This document shows, piece after piece, positions 34,701 through 46,102 of a stretch of DNA of 64,000 bases. This DNA is from Linnemannia hyalina. Taxonomy: Eukaryota > Mortierellomycota > Mortierellomycetes > Mortierellales > Mortierellaceae. A model generated the notes under the pieces. That model did not search any database and was not told the DNA's origin. It worked only from the letters and a program-made list of their open reading frames with translations. The translations under genes and the position numbers were made by a program. The stretch spans positions 1,240,001 to 1,304,000 of the forward strand of contig JAHRHY010000005.1 in assembly GCA_019671135.1 (NCBI GenBank). The letters run 5' to 3'. How positions within the stretch are numbered: the stretch's first letter is position 1; each line of letters begins with the position of its first letter.

Positions 34701-37695
34701 TCCTCGCCAGTACACTCGAAGAACATGTCAACATCAACTTTATCAACCGTGCTGGAGGAGGTGGTGGGTATTACTCGCCCATGAGCAATGACTTCAGTCG
34801 CGCGATTTACCGCAATGAGTTGACCATCCACTCTATCCCCGAGGGTGGTATCTATGGAAACCGATCTAACAAGGACCGAAAGCGCAAGCAGAAGCAGCAG
34901 CACCGCAAGTCTGTTTCTGGAGCGACACTTCGCCGCCATGCTACCCGGGCCAGTGAGAAGGACAGCTTTGATTACAGGAAAGGCGAGGGCAACAGCTTCC
35001 ATCACCATCATCATACCGCTTTGCCAGTGGGGGTGATCGAAGTTGAGGAGGATTCGGACAGTGACTCGGACGATGATGAGGTGAACCCTGCGGCGTTGGT
35101 TGGAGAGGACAAGAGTATGGACGATCTTGGATTTGCGGACTATGTCAAGTACTTCCGCGCGGGTTCTGGTGTACTGGTGACTCTGATGTTGATTGCGCTG
35201 TTCTTTGTCGCGCACGGTATCCGTATCGGATCGGATTACTGGTTGCGTCTGTGGGTCCCAAACACGCTTAATACCACAGATCAGACCTATTTGGGTGTCT
35301 ATGGTGCCTTCATCGCTGCCTTTGCCATTGGTGTCCTTCTGAGAGGTCTGTGGTTTGCCCATGAAGCCACCCTCAAGTCCAAGGAACTACACGATCGTGC
35401 CTTCAAGGTATGCTTCTACAAGTGTGCTAATGTTGGTATGGTTAGCAGAAATGAAAAGTATGTTATACTGACCATATCCCGTCTTCTTTTTCTTGAAACA
35501 GTCCGTGATGCGAGCGCCAATGTCCTTCTTTGAGACGACATCTCTTGGACGCATTCTTTCTGCGTTCTCAAAGTGCATGTTCACCGTTGATGACACGCTG
35601 CCCGATGCAGCTCTGCTGTTACTGCAGTACTTCCCTCTGGCTCTAGGTGCTTTCCTGCTGATTGCCTGTGTGGTTCACTGGCAGAATGCTGTCACTGTCA
35701 TTGTTCTCTTGCTCATCGCCCTCCTGGTCATCTGGTACGGAAGCCCTGCGGACACCAGGCTCAAGCAACTCGAAGGTAACGACTTTAAACCCTGGCAGTT
35801 GCAAATCGAATCGGTGTGATGGCTTCCTTAATTGTACGCCACTAATTAATCTCATTCATTCTTTCCTTTATTTTAGCTTTGAGCAAACCCCCTGTCTTCC
35901 AACACATTACTACCACTCTTGAGGGTCTCTTCTCGATTCGCGCTTACAACGTCCAAAAGAGATTCGATGGCATGAACATGGACGTCCTCGACAAGAACCA
36001 CGAGAGCCTCTATGCTATGATGACCAGTGAGTCTTCTTTCACTCCCTTTCTCTTGTATTGTAATCCACAGACTGACTTTCATTTCACTCACAAATACAAT
36101 TGCACTTTCTTATAATAGCCAAAACATGGACGGCATTCTACCTCGATGTCATCTCATCCTTCATGGTCTACAGTACTGCCTTCTTCTTGGTCATCCACAG
36201 GGACTCGATCCACCAAGCCCCCTCAGTCGCCGGTCTGGCCCTTTCGAACGCTCTCCAGATGCTTGTCTTCCTCCAGTGGACAGTTCGCCAGATGGGTGAA
36301 GTCCAGGCTCAGATCTCTACAGTCGGTCAGCTGGACTACTATGGTCGCAAGATCGAGCCTGAAGCCCCTGCGGAGAACCCTGCCACCAAACCCGACGCCT
36401 CTTGGCCCCAAGAAGGCCGCATCGATTTCGACCACCTAATTCTCAGCTACCGCAAGAACACCCCACCCGTCCTGAAGGATGTCTCCTTCACCATCAACCC
36501 CAGGGAGAAGGTTGGAATCGTGGGACGAACAGGTTCTGGCAAGTCGACACTGTTGGTTGGTCTGTTGCGTATTGTCGAGGCCTCGGGTGGTGCGATTCTG
36601 ATTGATGGTGTCGACATTTCCAAGATTGGACTCAAGGACCTACGTACCAAAGTCGGTATTATCCCTCAAGAGCCCGTCCTGTTTGTCGGAACTATTCGAA
36701 GCAATTTGGATCCTTTCGGGCAGTATGAGGATAATGCGATCTGGAGAGCCCTGGATGCGGTTCACTTGGGCGATAAGGTCAAGGATATGCCGCTCAAGCT
36801 GGACTCACCCGTCATCGAGCACGGCAAGAACTTTTCCTTGGGTCAACGACAGCTCATCTGTATTGCGCGGTCGCTGGTCATTGGGTCCAAGATCATTGTG
36901 TTGGATGAGGCAACGGCTTCGATCGATATGGTAACGGACCGTTTGTTGCAGGAAACGATCAAGAAGAGTTTTGCGGATTGTACCGTTTTGACGATTGCCC
37001 ATCGATTGAACACGATCATCGAGTCGGACAAGGTCTTGGTTATGGATGGAGGAGTAATTGCCGAGTTCGGAGAGCCCCACAAGTTGTTGCAGAATCCTAA
37101 TGGTATCTTTGCGGAGCTGGTGAGCCATGCTGGTGAGTCTGCGGCTAAGAAGCTAGCCATGATTGCGGAGGATGCCCACAAGGACCGTAATAATGGGTTG
37201 GATCTGATGATAGAGGAGGCCGAGAACGAGGGATCATCACCAGAAGCCACACCTCAAGTCGAGTCATATTCTTTCCCACCATCCGTCCCTGCAGTAGCGG
37301 CAGGCGTATCAACATCACCACCGGCTACTGTGGCCCTATCGACGTTACAAGTACGCGGTGGAAGCCCTACTGATCGCCCTGCAAAGGCCGAGACCGAGGG
37401 TCTTGCCAAAGCCAAGGCGCATCTACGCCAATTGAACTCGACCAGTGCGTCTGACACGGGCGTGATTTATGAGCCAACATCAATCAACACCGCTGCAGCC
37501 GCTGAAGGTTCGGCTTCACCAGAGTCGCAGTCCAAGGGTGAGGCTGCAGTTGAAAGGCAGTTCCAAAGGTTGTTCCGGGACCCTGCGAGGGGAGGAGATA
37601 CACCCGATGGTAGCCCCGAGTCGAAGCCTCAGATGACCACGACGACAGCGCCCCTTACTGAACCAACTGACGATATCAAACTCTCACGACCTTAG
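31785..37695 (+). CDS. Full-size ABCC/MRP-type ABC transporter
   Basis: Exons 31785-32149, 32286-32541, 32750-33380, 33477-33957, 34063-35407, 35502-35775, 35877-36026 and 36119-37695 give 1692 residues. Layout: short cytosolic N-terminus without TMD0, TMD1, NBD1 (Walker A GDVGSGKSS near 487, signature SGGQKQRVSLARA, Walker B IVLMDDPLSAVD), a long polar linker, TMD2, NBD2 (Walker A GRTGSGKST near 1303, signature SLGQRQLICIARS, Walker B IIVLDEATASID) and a Ser/Pro-rich tail. LSGGQ variants and the asymmetric NBD1 are typical of ABCC. The missing TMD0 makes it ABCC4/5-like ('short MRP') rather than YCF1-like. The linker holds a His run (near 890) followed by an acidic Asp/Ser cluster. Expected role: ATP-driven export or vacuolar uptake of organic anions or conjugates. 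The substrate is unknown. Confidence 0.92.
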
Positions 37696-38147
37696 TGCCG
37701 TATTCTTTTTGTCTTAATACATATTCTTAATTTTCGTGCCCTTGTCCCCCGCTATTGCGCCGTGTTACCGAGAAACCCAACAAACACGCAACTGGAGAGA
37801 GAGAGAGGGAACAAGGAGAGGGACAGTGAGAAGAACAAACAAATATGCAACGCACTTCAGGTTGAGAGTCTATCTAGAAGACTTGTGAATCGTCGGTAAA
37901 GAGAAACAGTACTCGTTTGACCAATCGTGTGCGCATGCGGGGCATGGGCCTGTGCCCACGCCGTATAAATTATCCGTTTTTTGCGCTTTAATTTTTTCTA
38001 CTCCCTTCTCTCCTCTGTTCACACCACTCTCCCTCCCTCACACCACCACACCACCACACCACCATTACCCGTTTCTTCCCTGTATCTATTTCATATTCGT
38101 TCTTTGTCACATTTACATACACGCATACCTTTCCTTCCTTCCTCGCG
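37696..38147. promoter_or_regulatory. Intergenic promoter of the F-box-like gene
   Basis: This 452-bp gap has a clear TATAAAT at 37964-37970, 178 bp before the ATG, and then a C/T-rich leader. The first part is the ABCC 3' UTR. Confidence 0.5.
37964..37970 (+). promoter_or_regulatory. Candidate TATA box of the F-box-like gene
   Basis: TATAAAT lies 178 bp upstream of the start codon in a GC-rich surround, followed by a pyrimidine-rich leader. Assignment is by motif and position only. Confidence 0.4.
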
Positions 38148-40184
38148 ATGGCAAGAGCAATCACCGAAAAGTACCCAGCCCCTCTGGCTGTGGGCCACCC
38201 ACAACAGCAACAACAGCAACAACAACCATACCCCTTCCAAGAGACTCTCCCCACAGAAATCTGGCGCCTCGTCCTCACTCACGTCCAAACTCTCGACCTT
38301 TTCAGTCTCTATAACACCTCCCGCTACCTCCGCTCCCTCTCAGCCCCCTCCCTCGTCCAAGCCATGGCCTCCAAATCCCTCCGTCTCTACTTCTATCAAG
38401 AGTACGTCCGTCGGGTGGGCGTCAAGTTTGTTTTCGAGTCCTTTGATTTGGAGAGGGACCGGGTTGTTTTTCGGCCGTTGGTGAGGGATAATCAGTATCG
38501 GTTCCGGACGGGGATGGCGTTGCAGTGTCCGCAGCTGGAGGAGGTTGCGGTCAAGTCGGGGGGAGAGATTGATATGCGGAGGGTGCAGTGTGATCGAGGG
38601 AGGTACTTTACCATCAAGCCTGCTGAGCGAGCAACATCAGCACCAGCAGCAGCAGCAGTACAGGACGTCTCGCATCATTCGCAGGAGGAAGGCGTGGAAT
38701 TGGAGGTAGATGGAGACATGGAGGCAGATGTGGACCTGGAAGCGGATGGTCTAGAGACACCAGAGACAACGGCTGTCGCAGCAATGACGGAGGCAACAAC
38801 AACAACAGCCAATACCGTAACGACCCCAGCAATAACGACAACACCAGCACCATCACAAGTGATACAAACAACATCGGCGACAAGGAAACCAACAGCGGAC
38901 GAAAAGAGCTACCAGGGGACCAAGAACTTTCTGGACAGGTCATGCCCGGTCCAGGTGCGGAAGACAGGTGTCCGCAAGACGGATGGGGCCCGGTACTCGT
39001 TCCTGCAGACTTATCCGTGGACGCTGGAGTACCAGGTCGAGAGCGAGATTATGGGACCTCATGATGATTTGCAGGGCGAGCGTCGATCGGGAAGTGACAG
39101 CACCAGCAGGAGCAGCAACGGGAAGGGCAAAGCCGTTGACTATGAGAGGAAGGACCATATCGGCAACACCGGGAGTAGCAGTGGCCGAACTAAGGGAAGG
39201 GATCAATTGGCGACCGATAGCCAAAACCAACACCAATTTCACCACCGACTTCAGGATGAGCGCATGGACAGTGATAACAGTAACAGCAGCAGGGGAAGCG
39301 GAAGTGGGAACATTTCATCACGCGATAACGTCCATTCGAGCGCAACGCCGTCCCGTCGCCGGGCCAATTCTCCCGAGATGGCTGACAAAATTGCCGATAA
39401 ATCTGCTCATGGGGGGAGCGCAAGGACAAATCATCGTCAAGGCTCCGCAGGCAACAACAGCAACAACGGCAATGGACCACGTTTTCTGAGGACACTCCGG
39501 TTCGAATGCAGCATGAACTTTCTGGATCCTAAACGTGCGACTCGGAGTGTGCTTGGACGGTGGCTAGAGGGCAAAGTGTATCAGTGGAGCAAGGTTTTGG
39601 GCGGGAAGAAGGCGTTGGGCAACGGTCAGTCGCATACCATCCAGTGGCAGTCCACCCTCAAGCAACATTCTCAACCTCAGCCTCACCTTCGACAGCAGCA
39701 GAAGCAGCAGCAGAAGCAGCAGAAGCAGAAGGAGAAGCAGAAGGAAAAGCAGAAGGGCAAAGAGATTGACAACAAGCAGAAACAACCATTATCAACTTCA
39801 GCATTGTATCGCAGGCTGCATCAGGATCAGCAGATACGACGATCCGACAGCACAGAGTCTGGAGGATCCGGCACCACCACTCTTCCTCCTCCTGCACCAG
39901 CTGCTGCAGCTCACCCGAGAAGACGCGGCCGTGTCATTCGCGTGATCGATATCCTTCTTGGCCCGACGGACGGCGACGGCAGCAGTATTAACCACGAGAG
40001 GGCGCACCAACATAGCATGAACAGCTCGATTCATTCCCTCTCTTCGAGCCGTAATGGGTCCAGCACGAGTTTGAGTCTGAGCCTTCCTCACCAAGGCGAT
40101 GCTTCGATTGCTGGAGGACGTTGTATGAACCCTGCCATTGACCTGAACAAGATGGGCTCGTCGTCTACCTCTGCCGCCTTTTGA
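38148..40184 (+). CDS. F-box-like protein with low-complexity tail
   Basis: Single-exon gene of 678 residues. After a poly-Gln run (residues about 19-26) comes an F-box-like helix set: LPTEIWRLVLTHVQTLDLFSLYNTSRYLR (about 34-62; Leu-Pro start, conserved Trp and Leu spacing). F-box proteins recruit targets to SCF ubiquitin ligases through Skp1. No LRR or WD repeat follows. Instead there is a short folded-looking part (up to about 170), then long Ser/Thr/Ala-rich and Gln/Lys-rich tracts, with two structured islands around 'RFLRTLRFECSMNFLDP' (39480-39530) and 'RRRGRVIRVIDILLGPTDG' (39920-39976). A TATA element lies upstream and AATAAA at 40208-40213, 24 bp after the stop. The F-box call is moderate; the partner and target are unknown. 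Confidence 0.6.
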   Translation: MARAITEKYPAPLAVGHPQQQQQQQQPYPFQETLPTEIWRLVLTHVQTLDLFSLYNTSRYLRSLSAPSLVQAMASKSLRLYFYQEYVRRVGVKFVFESFDLERDRVVFRPLVRDNQYRFRTGMALQCPQLEEVAVKSGGEIDMRRVQCDRGRYFTIKPAERATSAPAAAAVQDVSHHSQEEGVELEVDGDMEADVDLEADGLETPETTAVAAMTEATTTTANTVTTPAITTTPAPSQVIQTTSATRKPTADEKSYQGTKNFLDRSCPVQVRKTGVRKTDGARYSFLQTYPWTLEYQVESEIMGPHDDLQGERRSGSDSTSRSSNGKGKAVDYERKDHIGNTGSSSGRTKGRDQLATDSQNQHQFHHRLQDERMDSDNSNSSRGSGSGNISSRDNVHSSATPSRRRANSPEMADKIADKSAHGGSARTNHRQGSAGNNSNNGNGPRFLRTLRFECSMNFLDPKRATRSVLGRWLEGKVYQWSKVLGGKKALGNGQSHTIQWQSTLKQHSQPQPHLRQQQKQQQKQQKQKEKQKEKQKGKEIDNKQKQPLSTSALYRRLHQDQQIRRSDSTESGGSGTTTLPPPAPAAAAHPRRRGRVIRVIDILLGPTDGDGSSINHERAHQHSMNSSIHSLSSSRNGSSTSLSLSLPHQGDASIAGGRCMNPAIDLNKMGSSSTSAAF

Positions 40185-40736
40185 CCTCTCTTCCCTCTCT
40201 TCACAGTAATAAACTATTGAGAGAATCACAGCCTTGATTTCGTTTTTGTTTGTTTTGCCAGCGACCAATGCATTCCTTTCTTGCTCGCCTGCCCCTCTGT
40301 TTTTTCGTCAAGCGCGACTACCTTTTTTTCTACAAACACACGACGAGGATTCTCTACTTTATCGACTTGCTCCCATATCCTCTCCCCTATGAGAGCGTGT
40401 CGATAGTGATGATGCCAAGGTGTGTGTGGCATAGTTGCTGACAACTCTGACACTCTTCTTTATTTTTCACTCTTGGCATCAACACGTGGTGATTTCGCTA
40501 GTGTCCAACAAGGACTGGTTCTGTTGTGCAGTGCTGTCATCTCAGCATCGAGCTGCCTATCTATCGTATCCACCAATTGACGTCCAAGTCTCTTTACCTT
40601 GCACTTTTTTTGTTCCTTTTCTTCTTTACTCTTCTTTCCTTCTCTCCTCCTTTTGTCATTCCTTTCTTTCTCTCTTCATCACTTTTCCCTTCTCACTTCT
40701 CATCACCACACCCCTCACACTCGACTCGACCCCTCC
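40185..40736. other. Intergenic region F-box-like gene to DDHD phospholipase
   Basis: This 552-bp region holds the F-box gene 3' UTR (AATAAA at 40208) and a strongly T/C-rich leader (40590-40736) before the phospholipase ATG. No other feature is seen. Confidence 0.45.
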
Positions 40737-43700
40737 ATGCTTTCAGTGTTCCAAAAGCAGCCAAAACCCGACCCTGATCCCGTAGAAACTCCTCCTTCAC
40801 CTCCTCCACATCCCATGGCAGAGTCAACCCCTGCTACTCTTACTCCTCCTTCTCCTTCCTCGACCGAAGTTGCCCTTGCTACTACCACTGACGAACCTGT
40901 CCAAGAACATGAAGATAACACCCCTGCCCCTCCCGAACCCGTACGTACTTTCCACCCCACAACGGCAACTCCTTCATTCCCTCGTTTGTTTAAAAGACAG
41001 TGCGAGAATGGTACCACAGCAACTTACATCTTGTCATGGCCAAAAGAAAGTACACTCATTCACAATTGCCTCAAATGCCTGGGCACATAATAGATTCGAT
41101 GGTTCCATGCCGTAGACTCGCCTTTGACAAAACCGAACGAGCCCAAGAAGAACCCAAAGATCCCTGCACCCCCAAGGAAGCCTGCCACCACCTGGGTGCC
41201 CTTTAGTATCCGGGACTCCAACGCACTCGATCGTGCCTACGCACTGACCCAACCAATTCGCGAAGAAAAGACACAACAGCCTGGTCAGGATGGCAAACGT
41301 ATTTCAGAAGACCTACTACCACTCCCACAGCAACAGCATCAACACAGCAGACAGGACCCTCCTTCGAAAATTCAGGTTCCCGATGCCAATGGACAATTCC
41401 AGGCTTCGTCAATAGCAGCAACGACGACAGGAGCAGGAGGAGGAGAGTCGATTCTGGTGAATGAGGATTATCTATTCGAGGTCAACATTCATAAGATGGA
41501 AATCAAGCCTGTAAGTCGTGCCTCTCCCCCTTTTTTTTGTCAGAAACGCCATCGTGCTGACATCAAGCAAAAAAAGCCAGCATGAGGACACACTATTCGA
41601 ACAGAAAAAACTGACAACTGTGGCCGGTCTCTCTTTACGCAATATAGGTTTACTGGGTTGGTCCTACTTATGAAGTCAGGCGTGCAGTGTGGTTCTTGCA
41701 GATAGATGGCAAGTTTGTCCCCTGTGAGGTCAACCTCTCTCAGCAGATTGAATACGGATACAGGTATGAGAAAGTCATGGCCTGATAGAGAGAGACTGGG
41801 AATGGCACATCGGGAACGGGATGCATTGAAGCAGAAGGAATTGTCAACAAACCAAACAAAAACATGTTGCACACCTGACTAACTGATGAGATATGTACCT
41901 GCATGTGTTCAATATTTTTTGTTGTTATTCTACTCACTAGCAAGCATCGCCCTTGGATCGCACCGCCCCCACCTGCATTGGATGCCACTGGCAAGGAGAT
42001 CATTGAGGAGAAACCGGAGAAGAGCTGGGCACTCCTCGGCAAATACATCTCTCAATACGTCGTCTTTACAGACGCTCACCATGCCTGGTTGCTGAGGTAT
42101 CTATCTCCCAATTGACTATTTCATGATCATGCAGGGATTATGTACCCTACTTGGAGAGAACCCTAATCCTAACTGGGCTACTTTGGTTTCTTTGAATGCT
42201 GTAGTGACGATATCACAAGCAAAGTGGCTAAAACCATCTTCACAAAGGTCACCTGGAATGCAAACCTGGGCGGCGCACGTCTCATTCGCGGTTGGGATGA
42301 GGTCGAGAAGTTCCAATCCAAAAAGGCATCTGAGGAAGCAGCACAGAAGAAAAAGGAGGGGACTGACACCAAGAAGAAGGAAACGTCCGAGATTCAAAAG
42401 AAGAAGGAAGTCGCGGCGACACTCAAACAAAAGACAAAGCGCCTGACCGAGGAAGAGAAGGATAGCATCCAGGAATCACACGAGATTGGCGACTACGAGG
42501 AAGAGAACGAAGAGCGAACCATTGACCATTTGGTTCTCGTCATTCATGGAATCGGTCAAAAGTTGGGAGACAGGATGGAGGGTATCAACTTTATCCACGA
42601 CGTCAATGTCATGCGCAGAACCATCAAGGACACTGCTGAAACATTCATTCCACCAGCACCAGGCACATTAACACCCACATCAGGGACTGATAGCAATGGC
42701 CGCGACACGCCCACAAGGAGGAGAGGATCGACTGCTTCCAAGAATCCCTACGCAATGCCCTCAGGATCAGGAGTTCAAGTCCTGCCTGTGGAGTGGCGTC
42801 ACCAGATTGTCTTTGGGATTGCCAGCGACGATGACGAAAATTTGCAACGCGACTTGAGCACACCTGAGGTGGAGGAAGGCTGCCCGACCATGGATGATAT
42901 CATGCTAGATGGAGTTCCCACCATCCGCATGCTTGTCTCTGATGTTCTCATGGATGGTACGTACTCTGACTTCATGGGCTTTATTACTGGTTTAGAGGGC
43001 TCATTGGCCAAGGCTTTTTTTAATCCCTTTTAGTTTGTAAAAACATATAGTGCTGTTGTACATGACACCCAACTACAAGCGTAAGATGATGGAGGTTGTC
43101 ACTGCCGAGCTCAACAATGTCTACCAAAAGTTCATTTTCCACAACCCAGACTTTATTCGACGAGGAGGCAAGGTTTCGATTTTGGGACACTCACTGGGGT
43201 CGTTGCTTGCACTGGACATTCTCAACCACCAACCCTTCAGCCCCAACCACTACCAGCCCATCCCATCATCGCCTGTCTTTGAGAAGTTTATCTCGTTCGA
43301 CCACGGATCTTACAACCCGGTCTCGCTAGACTTCCCTGTCACAAACTTTTTTGCGCTTGGAAGTCCAATAGGCTTGTTCTTGTTGCTCAAGGGCTGCAAG
43401 TTGGGCGCGAGATTGTCAGACTCAACCACTACGGGCGAATCTGCCGCGATACCTTGCTTCCGGCCTGCGGTCGAAAATCTTTACAACGTCTTCCATCGTT
43501 CAGATCCGGTAGCGCATCGTGTCGAGGTAAGGCCCTTTTCAAGACTCCTGTTACTGCACGGTGGACAATGGAATCATCAATCAATACGATGGATACTAAC
43601 GCGTATGCCTTCTTTACTATAGCCTCTTATCTCGCGCTCATTTGGATCGATGAATCGACCTGCATTGGTTCCTTACCACAAAGGAGGTTTGAAGGGTCTT

Positions 43701-44266
43701 CACCTTGGAATTCAGGACTTTGGAAACGGTCTGGCCAACCGCGCCAACACAATGATCGAATCTGTGAAACTTGGAATCACCACATCGATGTTTACGCGTG
43801 CTCTTGGCTTCAAGACCAATCCTGTGGGTAACGCTACTCTGATTCACAACAACAAGCTGCAGGAAACTGGTGGAGGGTCAGCCTCGACAAGCGACACGGA
43901 GATGACCACTGTTGGCGATGGATCTGAGCAGGTTGACGGTGCGACCAACGGAACTGCGTCTCCGCGTTTGAACGCCGAGACTAACAACATTATCAGCAAG
44001 GCCAAGGTCAGGGCATTGAACAAGACTGGGCGCGTCGACTGGTGTCTGCAAGAGGGAGTCTTTGAGAACGCCTACATCTCTGCCCTTTCAGGTACGCATG
44101 TCACTTTGTGCAATGCGTTATGCCATGTAGAGGTGGGTTATTGACAGAATATTAACAGCATCATTTCTTTTTCTTACTTTGCTCAATAGTGCACATGCAA
44201 TACTGGTCCGATAGCGATGTTGCTGCGTTCATCATCCGCCAAACCTACGACATAGATACGAAGTAA
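40737..44266 (+). CDS. DDHD-domain intracellular phospholipase A1
   Basis: Exons 40737-40940, 41094-41510, 41648-41763, 41941-42096, 42205-42956, 43051-43526, 43623-44091 and 44190-44266 all keep frame and give 888 residues. It resembles the PA-PLA1/iPLA1 family (yeast YOR022C, human DDHD1/2), which cleaves the sn-1 acyl chain of phosphatidic acid and related lipids in the cytosol or on organelle membranes. Visible landmarks: a WWE-like N-terminal part (WFHAVDSP...VPFSIRDS), a Lys/Glu-rich coiled segment (about 42320-42460), VLVIHGIGQKLG, the lipase nucleophile GHSLG with Ser596, FFALGSPIG, and a C-terminal DDHD domain with candidate Asp846, His865 and Asp871/873 (HMQYWSDSD). Exon 2 was started at 41094 because that acceptor restores frame and the conserved WFHAVDSP. 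The thioesterase gene follows 124 bp downstream. Confidence 0.9.
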
Positions 44267-44390
44267 TAAAGCGATTACGTGAGGCGGAGCTAAGCCGCTC
44301 TAACTATTAAGAAATTTTCGTTGCTTTTGTTTCTTTTGAATTCCTCTCTCTCAACCACACTCTTTTCTCCATTCATACCCTCACTCTCTC

Positions 44391-45685
44391 ATGGCGTCTG
44401 TTCCTAAACCCCCCTGTGTCGTGTGCAAGACACCCTCGGTGACCCGCTGCTCCCGATGCAAAGTGGTTCATTACTGTTCGGAAGCCTGCCAGCGCAAGGA
44501 TTGGCCCTCTCACAAGATCGCATGCACCCCTTCGACCGTGTCTTCCTCCCCCAGCGCAAAGGGAGCGCCACCAACTTCTTCTTCCACTTCCACAAACAAA
44601 AAACAACCCACACTCCCGGACCCCAGCAAAGTGTTAAACGTGACTGAACCAGCACCCAACAAGAGCGGAAAGCCCTCCCTTCAGAAACCCGCCCCGCAAA
44701 AGTCAAGCACGCGTCTCAAGTTCAAGTACATCCCGTCGATCGACAATGTGGACGAGAACCTTGTGATTTTCTTTCACGGCTTGGGCGACAAGATCGAGCC
44801 AAATTTCACAAAGCTCGCCAGGAGTTTGCAGTTGCCCCAGACGGCTGCTGTTTGTATCCAGGCTCCCACGCCGGTTCCTTATTTGGAGGAGGAAGGGTAC
44901 CAGTGGTTCCCGTCGTTCAACAACCTTACCGGTGATTGTACGTATAATTCACCATGGCATTAAGCCTGCACGAGTTTGAAACGTGTTGATTAGTTATTGT
45001 ATGAACGCGCTTTTCTTACATGATTTTATTCGTTCAATTTTATATAGTACTGGGACCAGAGGCGCCGGAGAGGATTCTGCAGGTCAAGAACCTTGTCCGC
45101 CCAGAGCTCGTCAAGTTCCTGAAGCACTGCGTCGACCATTGCGGTTTCAACCATCGCCAAATCGTTTTATTCGGATTCTCACAGGGAGCCGAGATTGCAT
45201 TGGACCTGGCGGCGTTTGGAGGGATGAACCTGCGGGCGGTGGTCAGTATTGCAGGGTATTTGATGGAAGAATCTGCGAATGGAACGGCGGCAGTGAGTCC
45301 GTTGACGACAAAGATTATGGTTGTTCAGGGCGATAAGGATGCGACTCGGACGGTGAAGGAAGCCAAGGAGCGGATTAAGCCTGTGCAGCGGATCTTTGGG
45401 AAGGGAAATGTCGAGCAGCGGATCGTCCCTGGAATGGGCCACGGTATGCCCCATGACGAGGTAAGCAACGATAAGAAAGGGGTGTTAAAAACAAGGGTAT
45501 ATATTTGCTTGTGGTGCTTTTTATTTGTGTAAGAACTTTTTGTTGTTAACTTTTCGTCTTTCCGGTTGTCAATTGTTTCTGTGTAGCCGGGATGGAGACC
45601 GTTGATGGAGTTTTTCGCAAACAACTTGGAGCACCGGTCTGTCGCGCTAGAGAACATGTCAGATGTCTACGAAGTTCGAGGATAA
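44391..45685 (+). CDS. MYND zinc finger fused to acyl-protein thioesterase-like hydrolase
   Basis: Exons 44391-44937, 45048-45460 and 45587-45685 give 352 residues. Residues 9-46 form a complete MYND finger (CVVCKTP..CSRCKVVHYCSEAC...HKIAC). A Ser/Pro/Lys-rich linker of about 60 residues follows. The rest is an alpha/beta hydrolase of the acyl-protein thioesterase / phospholipase-carboxylesterase family: IFFHGLGD, nucleophile Ser227 in GFSQGA, Asp278 in VVQGDKDAT and His314 in GMGHGMP, spaced as in single-domain APTs of about 230 residues. APTs remove palmitate from proteins or act on lysophospholipids; MYND fingers bind Pro-rich peptides. The same gene holds both: no stop or splice site separates them, and exon 1 covers the finger, linker and FHGLGD strand. 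A poly(A) signal AATAAA lies at 45786-45791. Confidence 0.85.
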
Positions 45686-45802
45686 GTCTCGTATAAAAAT
45701 GAGACCAAATATGAGTAAAAAGATTGCAGTGCGGTTTTATTTCGCCTGGGTTGTATGTACTAGGGTGAAATGAAAGAATCAAACAAATAAAGAAAAAGCT
45801 TC

Positions 45803-46102
45803 TTATTGATAGTTCTGATCATAGAGATTTGCAGCTGCCTGCTTAGCCTGCATAGTCGCTCGCTCACGGTCCAAGAAATCCAATCCTCTGGTCTCAAACA
45901 ACTTGTCGGCCTCGGCGCCCGCCATGGCCGCAAAAACTTCTTTCGTCAGCTTGTGTTTATCCTCGGGACGGCCGCTTTCGACGGACTTCATGGCTTCAAA
46001 AGCAGCGGCACTAGCGATCAGTTCGTGGGACCATTCGGAGTGGTGTGTTTGGCCTCCGTAGACCTGGTTGTGAGCGTCTTCGTGGTTGCCAAATCCGAAC
46101 AT
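45803..46102 (-). CDS. cipC: CipC-like (DUF3759) small protein
   Basis: Single-exon gene of 99 residues. The protein matches the fungal CipC family (first described as concanamycin-induced protein): the N-terminal HNQVYGG, EWSHELIASAAAFEAMKS, KEVFAAMAGAEADKLFET and RGLDFLDRERA blocks cover almost the full length. The biochemical role is unknown; family genes respond to stress and host contact. The protein looks helical and cytosolic. It converges with the MYND-thioesterase gene (117 bp between stops) and is divergent from the next gene. A CATAAAG-like TATA candidate lies near 46215-46222 on the minus strand, about 115 bp upstream of the ATG. Confidence 0.82.
   Translation of the reverse strand: MFGFGNHEDAHNQVYGGQTHHSEWSHELIASAAAFEAMKSVESGRPEDKHKLTKEVFAAMAGAEADKLFETRGLDFLDRERATMQAKQAAANLYDQNYQ

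Noticed and set aside
41110..41116. Alternative acceptor CCGTAG for phospholipase exon 2
   Set aside because: It breaks frame with exon 1; the acceptor at 41092-41093 keeps frame and restores the WFHAVDSP motif.
42159..42173. Telomere-like AACCCTAATCCTAAC
   Set aside because: Single short occurrence inside a phospholipase intron, where CTAAC is better read as branch-site sequence.
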